Shown: positions 22,816 to 34,442 of the stretch, one piece after another
Layout: every line of letters starts with the position of its first letter
Numbering within the stretch: the first letter of the stretch is position 1
NCBI GenBank assembly: GCA_018296165.2
Contig: JACKQL020000014.1
Span: forward strand, 744,001-808,000
Reading direction: 5' to 3'
Source: Termitomyces sp. T153
Lineage: Eukaryota; Basidiomycota; Agaricomycetes; Agaricales; Lyophyllaceae
Length of the DNA: 64,000 bases
The notes under the pieces: model-generated
Told to the model about the DNA's origin: nothing
Database searches by the model: none
The model's input: the letters and a program-made list of their open reading frames with translations, nothing else
Made by a program: the position numbers and the translations under genes

Positions 22816-23700
22816 TGTCATGACCCATTCCCTGAAGCCCCGTACACTGCCCAACAAACCCCCATTCCCCTAGAAACTCCTGACGCTTCATTGAACTTCC
22901 CCAGCACTCCACGCCTACTCCAGCTAACTCCAACACATTCTCAGCTAACTCTGATGGCCCCCTGGCCAACTCCGATGTCTTCCCCACAGCTGCCGGCGCT
23001 TCCCCTAGACTTTCTGAGCCCTGGGACCACTCCCCCGCCATGCCTAACCCCATTACATGTCATCAACTTGACACCCTAGCTCCCCTGACTTACCCTGGGG
23101 TATCATGACAACCTCAGAACAGACTGCATCACAATTGATCCCATCAACATATCAACGCGGCCCGCTCTCTAGTCATAACTGACACCTGTCGACTCCGCCG
23201 AGCTCTACCAAGCCCCACCACCACAGCTGATGTCCCCAAAGCTCTTCAGTAGTCAGTATATAAGACATAGAGTAGCTCCTTGTACTCTAGTCTTGAGATT
23301 ATCTACTTACCCATGTACCGGCCTTTCCTGATGTGTTCCTGATTGTTTCTTCTCATGTTTTGTGTCCTGTGTCTCATTTTCCTTATTCTTAGTCTCCTGG
23401 TCTTATCTCATCTCTGTTCTGTTATCTTTTTGTTATCATTCTGTGTCTCTGCCTGCATCTATTCTCGTTCTCATCTTGTCTTTGTCTCATTTTGTTTGAC
23501 TCTGTCTTGTCCTGTTTAATTCTGTCTATTGTGTTCAAGTCTTCTTGACCATAACATCCTCATGTACTCCGCAGTTATGATTACGAACCTCTGACACTCA
23601 TTACCAACCCCAGACCCTGCTATACACTTGGCTCTGAACCCCATCAACCCCTGTTGATCCCCCATCAGAACTCCGGCTCTGCTCCTGTCATCTGCCCATG
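22816..23700 (+). repeat. Copy C, left LTR, truncated at its 3' end
   Basis: Similarity to the reverse complement of the element A LTR runs from 22816 to about 23700 and then stops, so the U5 end and the primer-binding site are missing. TATATAAG is at 23257-23264 and the 12-mer at 23289-23300 has one mismatch (AGTCTTGAGATT). By eye about 19 CpGs remain here, against almost none in the following kilobase. Confidence 0.75.
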
Positions 23701-24263
23701 CTCTGCCCCCAACCCCAGAACTAACCTCCAGAAATCAGAACCAGCTAGGACTCTTTTGGTTAACTGGCCATTGACTCCACTCAACATTTGACTAGACAAA
23801 CTCTGCAATAAAGTCTCCAAGCATGGATACAACTCCCTCTACCCCTCTCTAGTCCCCTAGGGCCCCTATGCCTCTGACCCAACTCCAGCAACTCCAGAGC
23901 AAGACAAAAGAACTCCCAAGCCTCAAGGTGGTCAAGAGAGGAAGGAAGACACACCTCCACTCCAACCTCCTTGAAACACACCCTGAAGGCACCCCTAACA
24001 AATCCAGAAGTCTACACAAAAACCACAGCACCCCAACCTACAATGCTGGACAACTCCAGACCCCTCCACCACTACTTTGACACCCCCTCCAGATCAACCC
24101 AAAGCCCCAAGCATCAAAATGCTTGACACTGCCTCCCTCCACATGCACTTCACCAGATGGGACCTCCATCCTTCAACTACCAAACTACATCACCTCTAGC
24201 AAAAGAACACTCCAATAAAGAAGTCACCCTGCCAGAACAGACTATAGAAAAAAGAGAATTCTA

Positions 24264-24985
24264 TATGAAGTAGTTCCCCCAGAGTATCACAAACCTGCTG
24301 ACATGTTCTCCAAAGAAAGCAAAGAACTCTGCCATCACCTCCAGAACTGTGTTAATACACTTCTGAGTGCCCCTTGGAGATTTCCTCCCCCCCTGCCAAA
24401 GTGATTTGAGAACCCCCAATAACCCTGAAAACCCTGCAGCAAGACCCAAGGTGCCTCAACCCATAGCTCCAGGCAACCCTAGACACTCCTCCCCACAACC
24501 CCAGACCCTGGCAACACAGCTCCAGAACCCCCATTTCAACTCTGACATTCATCCAGGGAGTCTTCAACACCAACCCATCAACAATGTCCCTATAGCACGC
24601 ACTCTGCAAGCCCAAAAATCTGACTACCAACCTTGAACCCCTCCACCCCTGCCAGAAAAAATGCCTATAAACAAGGACCACACTGCCAGGGTAACAGAGG
24701 GACAAATCCTGTCTAAAGTAGTTTCTCCAGAGTGTCATAAGTTCACTGATGTATTCTCCAAGAAAAGAGTCATATCCACCACCACCCACCTTCAAATCAA
24801 CATTGAAAGAAATGCCACCACTATTTCCACCTGCTAACAAGTAAGGATGTTGTGTGCCTGACCTCTGCCATCAAAGTCACAACCTCCACCATCATCCTCC
24901 CCACATCTCCAACAAAGTTGATCACCCAGTGAAAGACCAAATTCCAGACACCCAAAGTAGTTTCCCCCAAGCTTGGCAATGTGCC
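24264..24985 (+). pseudogene. Repeated pol-linker fragments in copy C
   Basis: On the plus strand, the element's sense strand, three stretches resemble the pre-reverse-transcriptase linker of gypsy elements. Near 24264-24340 it reads EVVPPEYHKPADMFSKES; near 24713-24777 KVVSPECHKFTDVFSKKR; near 24948 KVVSPKLGN. They are 455 and about 235 bp apart, separated by Pro/Asn-rich filler. No reverse transcriptase follows any of them. This matches the repeated fragments seen in element A and suggests the family itself carries this arrangement. Confidence 0.5.
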
Positions 24986-25606
24986 ATGCAACCCAACCAC
25001 ATCTACCAGAGATTGACTCAGATGCCCAGAAGAATGAACAGCTCCTCTGTCTCCATCCCAACAATCAAGGGATCAACAATGCCTTCTAAAAGAAGCAGTA
25101 CCCCTTTCCCTGATCAGAAACCTTGTTGATCACCCTGCAGTGCCAAGACCCACCTCTGCTCCACCTACAACAACCTTCAGACCACTCTGGAGCATGAATG
25201 GAAGATTGCCCCCACCCCCACTGTGACTCCCTAAGAGTCTCAAGTGATGTCCTCATGCAACCAACTTCCCTGCCACTCTCCAGCATTTGTGGATGACGGC
25301 TCCCCAACACAAATGATGTCTTTGCATGTCTGGGCAACAGTCTGACCCACCCAAGCTCTTGGAAAGCAACCAGAACACACCCACCACATCCAAGCATGAC
25401 TCCAGGGACTCCCACCACTTATCCAACAACTCCACCACTCAGTGGTAACTTCCATTTAACATTTGCATGTCATGCTGATTTGAATAAGGAGGAAAATCCC
25501 ACTCTGGACCCCCCTCCCTGCCCAGCCTAACCTCTGTCACAACCCTGCCAATAAGCCAAACCCCCAACCCAACCCTTACATTGCCTCCAGACCCCTGATT
25601 TGTGTG

Positions 25607-26083
25607 TGTAAGGGAATAACCCCTTTATGGGTAACTCTGACTCCATCTAGCTTTAGTCATAGGTATTGCATCATCTCTAGCATAGCCAACTGACCAGTTG
25701 CTAAGCCCCTGCACCCTCCAGACAGTATTAGTCAGCCCTTCATAGTCATCAGACTCTATTTCTCCTTTTGACATATTGATAGTCATTACTGCTTAGCATA
25801 CCCAGGCCACTTACCACATATAGCATTAGTCATAGCATAGCCACAGATATAGTATATAAGCCAGTTGCAAGGCTAGAATATCCTTCAACTGATCAATAGC
25901 AGCATTCCCCAGGTCTATCCAGTGAATCAACTGTGAGAGCCCCAGTGTCATTACCTTAGCTTAGCTCACTGCACTTGCCCCTTGCCTGCTTCTTAGCTGC
26001 TTCCTACTCCTTTGATGCTTGCTTGTCACTTGTGTTTGCTTGCTCTAGCTGGGTTTATCCATGGTTGTGCTTATCCCCTTACA
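25607..26083 (+). repeat. Solo LTR (477 bp) nested in copy C
   Basis: Begins TGTAAGGGAATAACCCC and ends GCTTATCCCCTTACA, so the ends are inverted repeats with TG...CA. It is flanked by GTGTG on both sides (25602-25606 and 26084-26088), a 5-bp target duplication. A TATA box GTATATAAG lies near 25855. No second LTR or interior is present, so this is a solo LTR left by LTR-LTR recombination. Confidence 0.8.
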
Positions 26084-27502
26084 GTGTGCTGGGAAGAATG
26101 GATCAACAAAATGCATCCTTGGACCCTCTTCCCCTGCTCCACACCACCTCCAAAGTCAACTCCACTAGTGAGCCATCCACTGACCAGGCCTTATGCCAAC
26201 TCCAGACCATTGGCTCTTACTCTGGAAGAAGACATAAACTCCTGAGCTTGCCCTAGACCAACTCTGCCCATGCCCCACCAAACCCAGAAGAGCTCCACTA
26301 GTAAGTCTGCACCCCACCAACCCTCACACTGCCTCCATTCCACTGTCTCTGCCCTGAGAAGGGGTAAAATTGCTGCTGGACCTCCAATACAACACTGAAC
26401 TCCCCAGTACAACTCTTGATGCAACTCCACCAGTGAGCCAGCAGCCAACCTGCCCATAGACACCACCTCCACAACCCCCAGGAAAAGCAACTCATGGAAT
26501 GACAACCCTAAAATCCTCCCTTGTGCCAAAAGCAACTCCACCAAGAAGAATCATCCACTCACCAACCTTCTTGCTGCCTCCAGAGTACTAACTCCTACTC
26601 TGAGAAGGACAAACCCATGCTCCAGACTCAGAACACACTTGTCCTGACAAGCTCCAGCAGCACCCCAAGCTCCAAGAACACCAGAAACATGTAAGACTTC
26701 TCTGCCTGTTTCCAGACTTACCTTTGGCCAGGAATAAGAAGGAATGTTACATAGCTGGCCCAGAACCTACAAAGCCCAACCAAGCACAACCCTCCACCAA
26801 TACTCCAGAGCACAGCAAAACCCCAACCAGGCACAAAACATAATATTCCACAGCACAGCAAATGCCTAACCAAACATGCCCCTAATAAAATGCAATACTC
26901 CAGAGTTTGACAAATGCCCATGCAGGTATGCCTCTGCCCAAATGAAAGCCTCCAAACACCCCCCACCCTTGAAGTCATCCACCCAACCCCACACACTCAG
27001 AGATTGATGGATTGCAAGAATGAGCAAACCCAACTTTGAGAAAGTATCTCTGCCCCTATGCTAAACCACCAAACAGCATAGCTGGCATGTAAAACAGTTT
27101 CCCACCAAGTCTACTGCAATGGCAACCCCAACCCTGGAGCCCCACTGCTAAACCACCAAGGACTCTCCCATAACTCCATCACCCCCACTATCATCAAAAG
27201 GGACCTCCACCCCCTCCACCAGCTGCATTGGAGCAAAATCAAAGTCACCTGAAAACCTCCACCTGCTCCACCAGCCACATTAGAACAAAAGCCATAAGCC
27301 ACCACCAAGTGCACTCAAAGTCTGGAGATCTGCCCTTAAGCCCAACCACAAGTGCTTGATGTAATCTCAGTTAGACCCAAGGACACCCACCCCCAACCTC
27401 AGTCTGACTCCTCTAGAAGAGCCCTGCAGAAATTCCCAGCACCCCTGCCAAACTCTGGGAACCTTACCTGCAATGCTCTGCCAAGCCCTGGCAACCCCAG
27501 GA

Positions 27503-28451
27503 CTAGTTGACAACAGATGGCATGCTGGGGGAATACATGTGGGGCCCAGGAGGGCCCACCATTGCCTCTTGGCCCCATGGCCTCTTACTGGGCCCCACCT
27601 CAGGTGGCAGAGAGGCCCTCCACTTGCCCTTGTCACATGGCACTGCATCCCTCTCCCTCCACCTGCCCTGTGGGGGTCCCACCTTCTCCACTAGCTGCCA
27701 TGCACACCCCTCACCCTCTAAACCTGAGCCCTGGCCTGACACCTGGGCCTTCTGACTCTTGCCTAGCTGCCCTCTCACCAAACTCTCCTCCCACCCCTGC
27801 TCTGCAGCAACACATGCAGCATGCCACTCCAGCAAAATTGAACACTTCTCATGCCTAGCATGGCATGGAAGGCAAACTGAGGTATTGCAGTGGGACCCCG
27901 CAGTCAACTCATGAAACTCACACAACTCCCCCTGCTGGGCACAGAGGGTGCAGTGGAACAACTAATCAGCAAACACTGAAAAAAGGAATAGGGACTCACT
28001 GGAGCCTCATTCTGGCACCACTCTAGGGTCAGAGGACCCTGTGCCCACTCCAGCACCTCTGCAAATACCTCCAGCATCACTTGCACCTGTGGAATCCTCT
28101 CCACCTCCAGAACAACATGGACAATCCCTGCCCCCAGACTGGGCCTCGCAGAACACCCTGGGGCAACAGGAACCAAATGGCCAGCAGGCCCCAACCCCCT
28201 CATGCAGGAGGAGCCTCCAGAGGAACCCACCACTGCTGAGGACAACTCTGCCAAGCTCAATCAGCAACTCTGGAGCAAGAAAAAACACCACACTCACAAC
28301 AATGGGTCATTGCCTCCACCTTCCTACAGTCCTACTGCTGTTTGAACTCCTGCCAATGACACTCATACTCCACCAAAATGGCCACATGGTTGTCACCTGA
28401 AGGGGGTGGGGTTTGCAATGGAAAATGTGATGATGGTGTAGCAGAAGACAT
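27503..28451 (-). pseudogene. Antisense gene of copy C with Zn2Cys6-like cluster
   Basis: It lies next to the 3' LTR and opposite to LTR transcription, as in element A. From the ATG at 28451 (MSSATPSS) the frame is broken. The frame at 27961-27503 is open for 152 codons. Its start has C-TL-C-AQQGEL-C (residues 4, 7, 14) and C-LP-C-HARHEK-C (residues 30, 33, 40), that is CX2CX6C twice, the spacing of a fungal Zn2Cys6 binuclear cluster with a 15-residue linker. Then follow a basic segment KGKWRASLPPEVGPSKRPWG and a stop. Element A has the same basic segment but has lost the cysteines. A DNA-binding or gag-like nucleic-acid-binding role is possible but not shown. Confidence 0.55.
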
Positions 28452-28664
28452 GGCAAAGAGTCTGGGAACCCTAGGGTATGTCTGACCTTTTGAATGACTT
28501 GGGAAGAGCCCCCTGACAAATGGCAGCCATGCTTCAACTTCATTCCTCACACTGCCACCACTCACTGCAGTTTGATCAATATTACTCAGCTTCAATTCCC
28601 ATGCTCTGCTGATCCCCAATCCATGCCCCATGTCTTGAGGGTCTCAATGCTGAAGGGGGAGTGA

Positions 28665-29783
28665 TGTCACAACCCACTCCCTGGACCCCTGAACATTGTT
28701 ACCAACCCGCTTGCTTCCTCAGAGTTCCCCCCAATGCCCCATCAAACTCCCCAACCATTGTACACCCTCAGCCCCCACCCCAGGTAACTCTGACACTTCT
28801 CTGGCAAACCCCAACAGCCCCCTGGCTAACTCTGATCCTGAGCCCCTGGGATCCTCCCCTGTTATTCCTGACTCCACTGCACATCACCAACTCCTCCCCC
28901 TAGTCAGCCTGATCAACCCCAGAGCATCACAACAACTCCAGAACAGCCTGCATTATCAACTGATCCCATCAGAATATTACTGCAGCCTGTTTCCTGATCA
29001 CAACCAACACTCATCAACTCTGCACAACTCTGTCAAGCCCTGCTGCCACACCTGCTGTTCCCTAAAGCCCTCCAGTAGTCAGTATATAAGTTGTAGAGTA
29101 GCTCCTCATACTCTAGTCTTGATATTACCTACCTGCCTTACTTGATGTGTTTCTGATTGTTTCTGTCTCATGCTTTGTGTTCCATGTTACGTTTTCCTTT
29201 CTCTCAGTCTCCCAGTCTTATCTCAGTTTCCCAGTCTTGTCTTGTCTCTATTTCCATTATTGTTCTCATTATTGTTTCATATCTCTGCTCAAATCTATTT
29301 TCATTCCTGTCTCAATCTCATCTTGTCTTGTCTGACTCCATTTCCATTACTGTGCTCAAGTCCTTTCAACTTCAATGCCTTTACAAACTCCATGCTTATG
29401 ATTATGAACTCAAACACTCTTTAAACCAACTCCAGACCTCACTATTTGCTCAGCTCCAAAAGCTATCAACCTCCATTGATCCCCCATCAAACTCTGGCCC
29501 TGCTCCTATCACTTGCATAGCCTCTGTTTGCCCCGCACCTCTAATACTTGCTTCTGGACCAGTACCTGACACCTCCATCAAGTCGCACCCTTTCCCCGCA
29601 ACTCATCCTAGACCCCTCCAGACCACCCTGGACTTGTTCAAATCACTCCCCATTGCTTGCCCTCACAAGTTCCCGACACTTAGACCCTCTCCAAGTGCCC
29701 AGTTATTAGTGCAGGGAATCACATCCACCTAGTAAGGATTTGCCCAGTAGTAGCTGAGCCCCCATGGTCAGCGGAACCTGACA
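28665..29783 (+). repeat. Copy C, right LTR
   Basis: 1119 bp, TGTCACAACCC to CCTGACA. TATATAAG at 29083-29090 and the exact 12-mer AGTCTTGATATT at 29115-29126, spacing 32 bp as in element A. The first ~850 bp are almost CpG-free; the last ~260 bp keep several CpGs. Confidence 0.82.
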
Positions 29784-29908
29784 CACATGAAGCTACACAA
29801 TTATTTCAGCACAATGCTGAAGAAGGATTTTCCACAACTCAGGCTACATCTGCAAGTGAGGATGAAACAAGTGATACTGAAGGCTGAAGGCTCTTGAGAC
29901 ATTTCTAT

Positions 29909-30055
29909 GGATAGCAATGAAAGTAGTGGACTGGAGAGTGAAGATGAGGAGGAAGATGATGATGCAGAAGATACAAATGAAGATGAGGATGAAGAAGATG
30001 AGGATACATACTTTGAAGAATCCTTAGGTTATGAAATTTATAAATCAGGAATGTA
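29909..30055 (+). CDS. Short acidic open frame (possible C-terminal tail)
   Basis: 48 codons, MDSNESSGL followed by a long Asp/Glu run and ending EESLGYEIYKSGM. Such acidic tails end many mushroom transposase or hypothetical genes. No upstream frame joins it convincingly because copy C lies directly to the left. It is probably the last exon of a gene cut by copy C. Confidence 0.25.
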
Positions 30056-30980
30056 ACAATGAAAGTTTCACTGTATATCATACTCATTATGACTGAAGAT
30101 TGAGAGTCATGTTACCAAACTTGCTTGAAGTCATGCTGACTTCCTCACATAATTTGAATTTGTCATGAGACAAAGATAGGGTTGCCAAATATTGCCATAT
30201 TATAACCATGTAGGATGCTATGCAAATGATATTCTTTAAAAATACTCAAGTCATTGTTACAACTCAAATACCTCACTCAGTCTGACATTAGGTTGGTAAA
30301 ACAATCTAACACATCAATATTCTGATTCTATCAGTTAACAGGTCCCAGGCCATATTTGGCCATATATCTTAACTGCCCTTTTGTTGATGACAGAAGTAGA
30401 AGTCGCTGGCCAAGTATACCCATAGAAAAGAGAGAAAGTAGCCCGAACGTTATTTATAAAGATAGATTGTACAAAGGATATCAAAGTGATATACATATCA
30501 AAAATAGCCTCGGGATCATATAGGTACGATATGCCAAATGAGAATAGGTAATGTGCACAGAGTTCAGAAAAATAGGCGGGTTTTCTACTTTTATCGGAAA
30601 AATGGAGAGACATCCTGTTTTAACTTGAATTTACAATAGTCCTGGATACGAGGACAGTTTCAGCGTCCCTATTTTCAGATAGACAGAGCTACATCTAGAT
30701 GGGAGTAAAAAGAGATCTATACGGTGCGACTTTATGTTCAGTTTCTTGAACTTGAAATTCGTTCGATATATCCCTCGTCCACGATAGAAGCAAGAGCCCA
30801 AAAAGCAACACAGTAATTCAACCGTGTTCATCCGAGCAGATCAAAGCGATTGACCAGCTGAGTTGTCGTGGTCCAGGGGAAAAGGCGTGTGAACCACACG
30901 CGTAATTTGAAAAGGAAACCTGTACCATTTTCGATGTGTCGGAAAATCAGGGGCTTTAGAAGAGTTGATAGGGGTATCAC
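30056..30980. other. Transition to CpG-containing sequence, no gene recognised
   Basis: CpGs become normal after about 30390. A 92-codon minus frame at 30335-30613 has hydrophobic stretches but no family motif. Confidence 0.35.
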
Positions 30981-31660
30981 TTGGGTGAGCCGAAGATCAA
31001 GATTCCTTGGAACGAACATCCGCGAAATCCTGCCATGGTGCAGATGACGAATACGAGCCACGAGAGAGACATGAGGGCGTCGGAGGAAGATGTAGCGTGG
31101 AAGTCGGTATCAGTCCCGACTTCTCTGCACAAGATTGTTCTTGTTCCGCCGATCATTACTTCTTCAACCACGGCCAAAGACGCTAAAGAAGCGCCCTGAC
31201 TACACTCGTCTTTTCTTCCTCCACTACTATTTCCTTCACGCACAATTCACATTCCTCCTCCACCATTTTACATTCCTCCACTCCATCTCCGATCTCACAT
31301 CGTCCATCCTTGACTGCCACTTCCACTTCCACAGCTTCCTTCACCTTTCTAGCTTCCATGCCGGCCTCCTTGGATCTGACATCCACAAGCTCGACTTCGT
31401 CGAATTCTTGGAGGCCCGGTGTCCACTCGAAATCCGGATAAGGACCTAGATCGTCAAACGGCAGTCCCAGGACAAACTCGTCCGGAGACGTACTTGAGAG
31501 AGAAAGTCCTGTGTAAAATTGCTGACTTTGTCATCCTCTCTAAACTCCAACTCTGTCTCCAGTATCTCATTCTTAACATCATTAAAATCCTCCGTCTCAG
31601 AATCCAACGGCGGCTTTGTGCAAGGGTCAACAATGTTCCGATCAAAGACAGCAGGGTACT
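30977..31660 (-). CDS. Unidentified coding-like frames
   Basis: The minus strand has overlapping frames with protein-like composition: about 31660-31500 (HWQSEYPAVFDRNIVDPC), then TSPDEFVLGLPFDDLGPYPD (near 31480-31420) running into a charged Lys/Glu/Val-rich segment to 31183, and a last frame 31243-30977 that ends with a hydrophobic stretch SLSWLVFVICTMAG. Joining them needs at least two splices. I cannot name a family. The immediate upstream sequence is a GMC fragment, so this may be a chimeric or decayed locus. Confidence 0.25.
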
Positions 31661-31679
31661 CACTCTGCCAGTGAGCATT

Positions 31680-31985
31680 AGGTACTTCCCTTTCCTCTGA
31701 CCGGATCTGGATGATACTCGACATCGAGTTCCTCCTTCGATGAATTGATCCAAGGAAGGGTGGCGGCATCCAGAGAGCGCGGAATAGTCCTCTGTAGCGG
31801 TCCAGATGTGCCGTAGTAGCGTTCGTCGAATTTCATTCCGTATTTCTTGGCGTCTTCCTTGTTGCAAGTAAAGGTTTCAGACTATATGGCCTTTAGCATG
31901 GACAATTGTGAGCAGTTACCCGTGATACTTACCTTGCGAAAATAAGGCAACAGATCGTTCCAAACTCCAATCTTTCCCTCCAAGC
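31680..31985 (-). pseudogene. GMC oxidoreductase fragment, N-terminal half
   Basis: On minus the frame reads VWNDLLPYFRK, then a consensus 51-bp intron (31932-31882, GTAAGT...ATAG), then SETFT, KKYGMKFDERYYGTSGPLQR and a stop TAA near 31682. The block DLLPYF-K-SETF followed by YHGTSGPL is diagnostic of the FAD-binding half of GMC oxidases. No FAD GxGxxG start and no C-terminal domain are nearby. CpGs are normal here, unlike in the C-terminal GMC relic at 10171-10980. Confidence 0.7.
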
Positions 31986-32893
31986 GTTGCGATATCTGGT
32001 CTTAGATCAAGATCAAACCATTTGTCAACGTTCCTTTGTAACTCACCATCGTATTCGACTGAGAGCACTATCATAAGGACTATCATAGATCCAGGCCGAG
32101 ACTTCGAGACAAGACTCTACATACCAATTTACAAACATAATTTGGCTCAGGACCACGCCGCTCAGAGACTTAAGTGGGAATACAACTTCGGGCGAAGTAA
32201 TATACCGGAGCAGTAGCTTGCTCATTCTGAGTTCTCTCTCTTTTTCTTCCGGATGCTGTATTGACGATGAGGATAAACCGTCATTTGTTACACTGACAAT
32301 TGCTACAATTTATTCGTGTTACCATGTAGCTGTGTTCAATTTCGCGTTGCCCGGCATACATGTAACATTTGAGATCGCGCGTTTTAAGGGGTCGAGCGGG
32401 CTGTATCCTCTCCTCCATCAAATCAAAGATAGATCTGCCATTCTAATTTTGTCATTGTTAATCTATCTTCTCTGTTCGTCTATCTCTGTTCGTCTATCTT
32501 CTTTACCCGTCTATCTTCTCTGTTCATCTATCTTCTTTGCTCATCTTCCTCTACTCAAGATATCAGTCATTGTTCAGTCTCATCCCCAGATCTATTATTT
32601 AGCAAAACTGCATCAAATAGCCTTCTGATTGTGCTGGTACGTGCGTTTCAATGGGTGGAGCGGGCGACATCATTTGTTACATCAATGGGTCATACAGACC
32701 AAGTAAGTGAAGGGCTGGAGTGGACTTATATTTAGTTGTGCCTGATGGCTTCCTGTTTGTGCTGTTTATGATACATCATGGATGCTCCGTGTTGACTTGC
32801 TCGATCTTTGTTTGATCCTACTTGTGAGATCAGGTAAACTTCAATTTTAGCCATAAATACTTAGACAGGGATGGTCGATTTGCCTTGTCTGCC
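31986..32893. other. Intergenic; no gene recognised
   Basis: It contains short repeats of TCTATCTTCTYTGYTCGTC near 32460-32540 and the upstream region of the DUF6534 gene. No TATA box could be assigned with confidence. Confidence 0.35.
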
Positions 32894-34442
32894 ATGTCTA
32901 CCACACCTGAACCACCCAGAGGAGATCCTATTGCATTGTGGGTCTTCTACATTATGATTGAAGAAGCCAGATACTAATCCTGTCATCAGTGCTGGACCTT
33001 TGGTAATCTGAATCAACATGAAGTCTTTCATCCAGCATGCTCATTTCAATAGTTTCTTGGGCAGATGTTCAACTGCATTTTGTTTGGGATCCTTATCGTT
33101 CAGACCTGTAGGTATCTTTCTATTTATGGCTAACAAGCATTTGATGCAATCTGCTCAGATGCCTACTTTAAGGCACAACAACGAGATTCCGTATGGATTC
33201 GAATGCTAGGTGAGAATCCTTTTTGTCTGAGTTGAAAGAATTGCTTAGCAGCTCTGATAGTGGGCACAGTATTTTTGCTGGATGTTCTCCAAACAGTTCT
33301 TACAATGCACTGCCTATGGTTCGACTTGATACTGGGCGGGGGTAATTCAGACTCATTCATAAATCGTCCTTGGTCATATCTTTCTCTTCCAATCCTAAGT
33401 GGAATCAGTAAGTATTGATTTTGGTCGTGTCATGAAAAAATGAGTTTACACATTTACTAACAGTCAGTGCCATTGTCCAAATATTCTTTGCTTGGCAAGT
33501 CAAGCATTCTTTTCTCATACAGGGCCAATTCTCATCGAACATTGAAAAAACATAGGCAAATTTGGATCCTCAAGAAATCTCTTCTTTCCAGGTCAATTGT
33601 CATTCTGATCATCATAGTAAGAATTGATAGTCTTAGATGTTGTGCCTTGTTCTTATTGATTTGTTTCAGATTGCACTTTTCCAGTGCTTCAGTGATGTAG
33701 CATTTTGTATACAGGTATGTCTCAAAAAACTAGACTTAATTGTTCCAGTAGTGGCCTAATACCAGAGTAATCAGTCAACAAATATTTCTGTACTTGATAT
33801 GGTCAAATTTCTGCCAGTTATACTGGTAATATTGTATCATCATATGCTCTGAGTTACTGACATAGATTTTAGTGTTGGTTTATAGGTCAAATCATTTGTG
33901 ACATTTTCATTGCTACCACCATGGTTTACATGGTCAGTTGTATCACAGTCTCATCCTTGATTTGATAATTAACATCTTACAATAGCTTGTGTCAGCCAAG
34001 ACATCATATCTTTTTGTAAAGACAACAAATCTCATTGATCAACTGATCATTCAAGCTATTCGGACTGGTTCCATCACCACAATTGCAGTAATTGTGCAAT
34101 TGATCCTGTTTGTCACTCATCCAGACAACTTTGTGCCCATTTCTATGTGAGTATAGTTTTTGACTACTATCATTGTGTCTTACACTCATAAAAGGCTGTT
34201 CTTTATGTCAAAATTGTCTGCACTCAATGGCATGGTTTATTCATCCAACATACTCATGAATGTACAGATATTCCAATGGCTTGCTGGCTAACCTTAATGG
34301 ACGATCAAGGAGTGATACAAGAAACTCCTTGATGTTCTACTCAGCTACTCATCCAATAGCTGTTACCAATGTTAAAACCTATGGTGATACCATCTTCAGG
34401 ACTACTGATGAGTGCAATAATATTGTATGTTGTGTTCATTGA
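32894..34442 (+). CDS. DUF6534-type multi-pass membrane protein gene
   Basis: About eleven short exons can be read. Exon 1 32894-32937 (MSTTPEPPRGDPIA), a 13-nt exon 32990-33002, then 33053-33107 (GQMFNCILFGILIVQT), 33159-33209 (AYFKAQQRDSVWIRML), 33249-33407 (LIVGTVFLLDVLQTVL...GGGNSD), 33464-33498 (IVQIFFAWQ), 33556-33616, 33670-33714 (ALFQCFSDVAFCIQ), 33886-33932 (ICDIFIATTMVYM), 33986-34146 (TTNLIDQLIIQAIRTGSITT) and 34268-34442 (SNGLLANLNGR). The last domain, with TDxLI..LI...I.TG..T..., then ...NFV and SNxLLAxLN, is the DUF6534 signature. Such proteins have about seven membrane helices and unknown function. Two joins (33499-33555 and 33715-33885) do not resolve in frame, so a frameshift or atypical intron is possible. 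Confidence 0.65.

Larger units (their letters stand above)
22816..29783 (+). mobile_element. Copy C of the element A family (plus strand), old, with nested solo LTR
   Basis: Copy C is in the opposite orientation to element A. The left LTR starts TGTCATGACCC at 22816 and loses its last ~260 bp near 23700. The right LTR spans 28665-29783 and ends GGAACCTGACA. The interior has no reverse transcriptase. It keeps gypsy pol-linker fragments on plus and the antisense gene on minus. The flanks TCTCC and CACAT do not match, so no target duplication remains. Most of the interior has nearly no CpG, unlike the outer LTR parts, which suggests a mosaic history. A 477-bp solo LTR sits inside at 25607-26083. 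Confidence 0.82.

Noticed and set aside
29905..30087. 60-codon minus-strand His/Leu/Pro-rich frame
   Set aside because: Mirror of the acidic GAT/GAA run on the plus strand.
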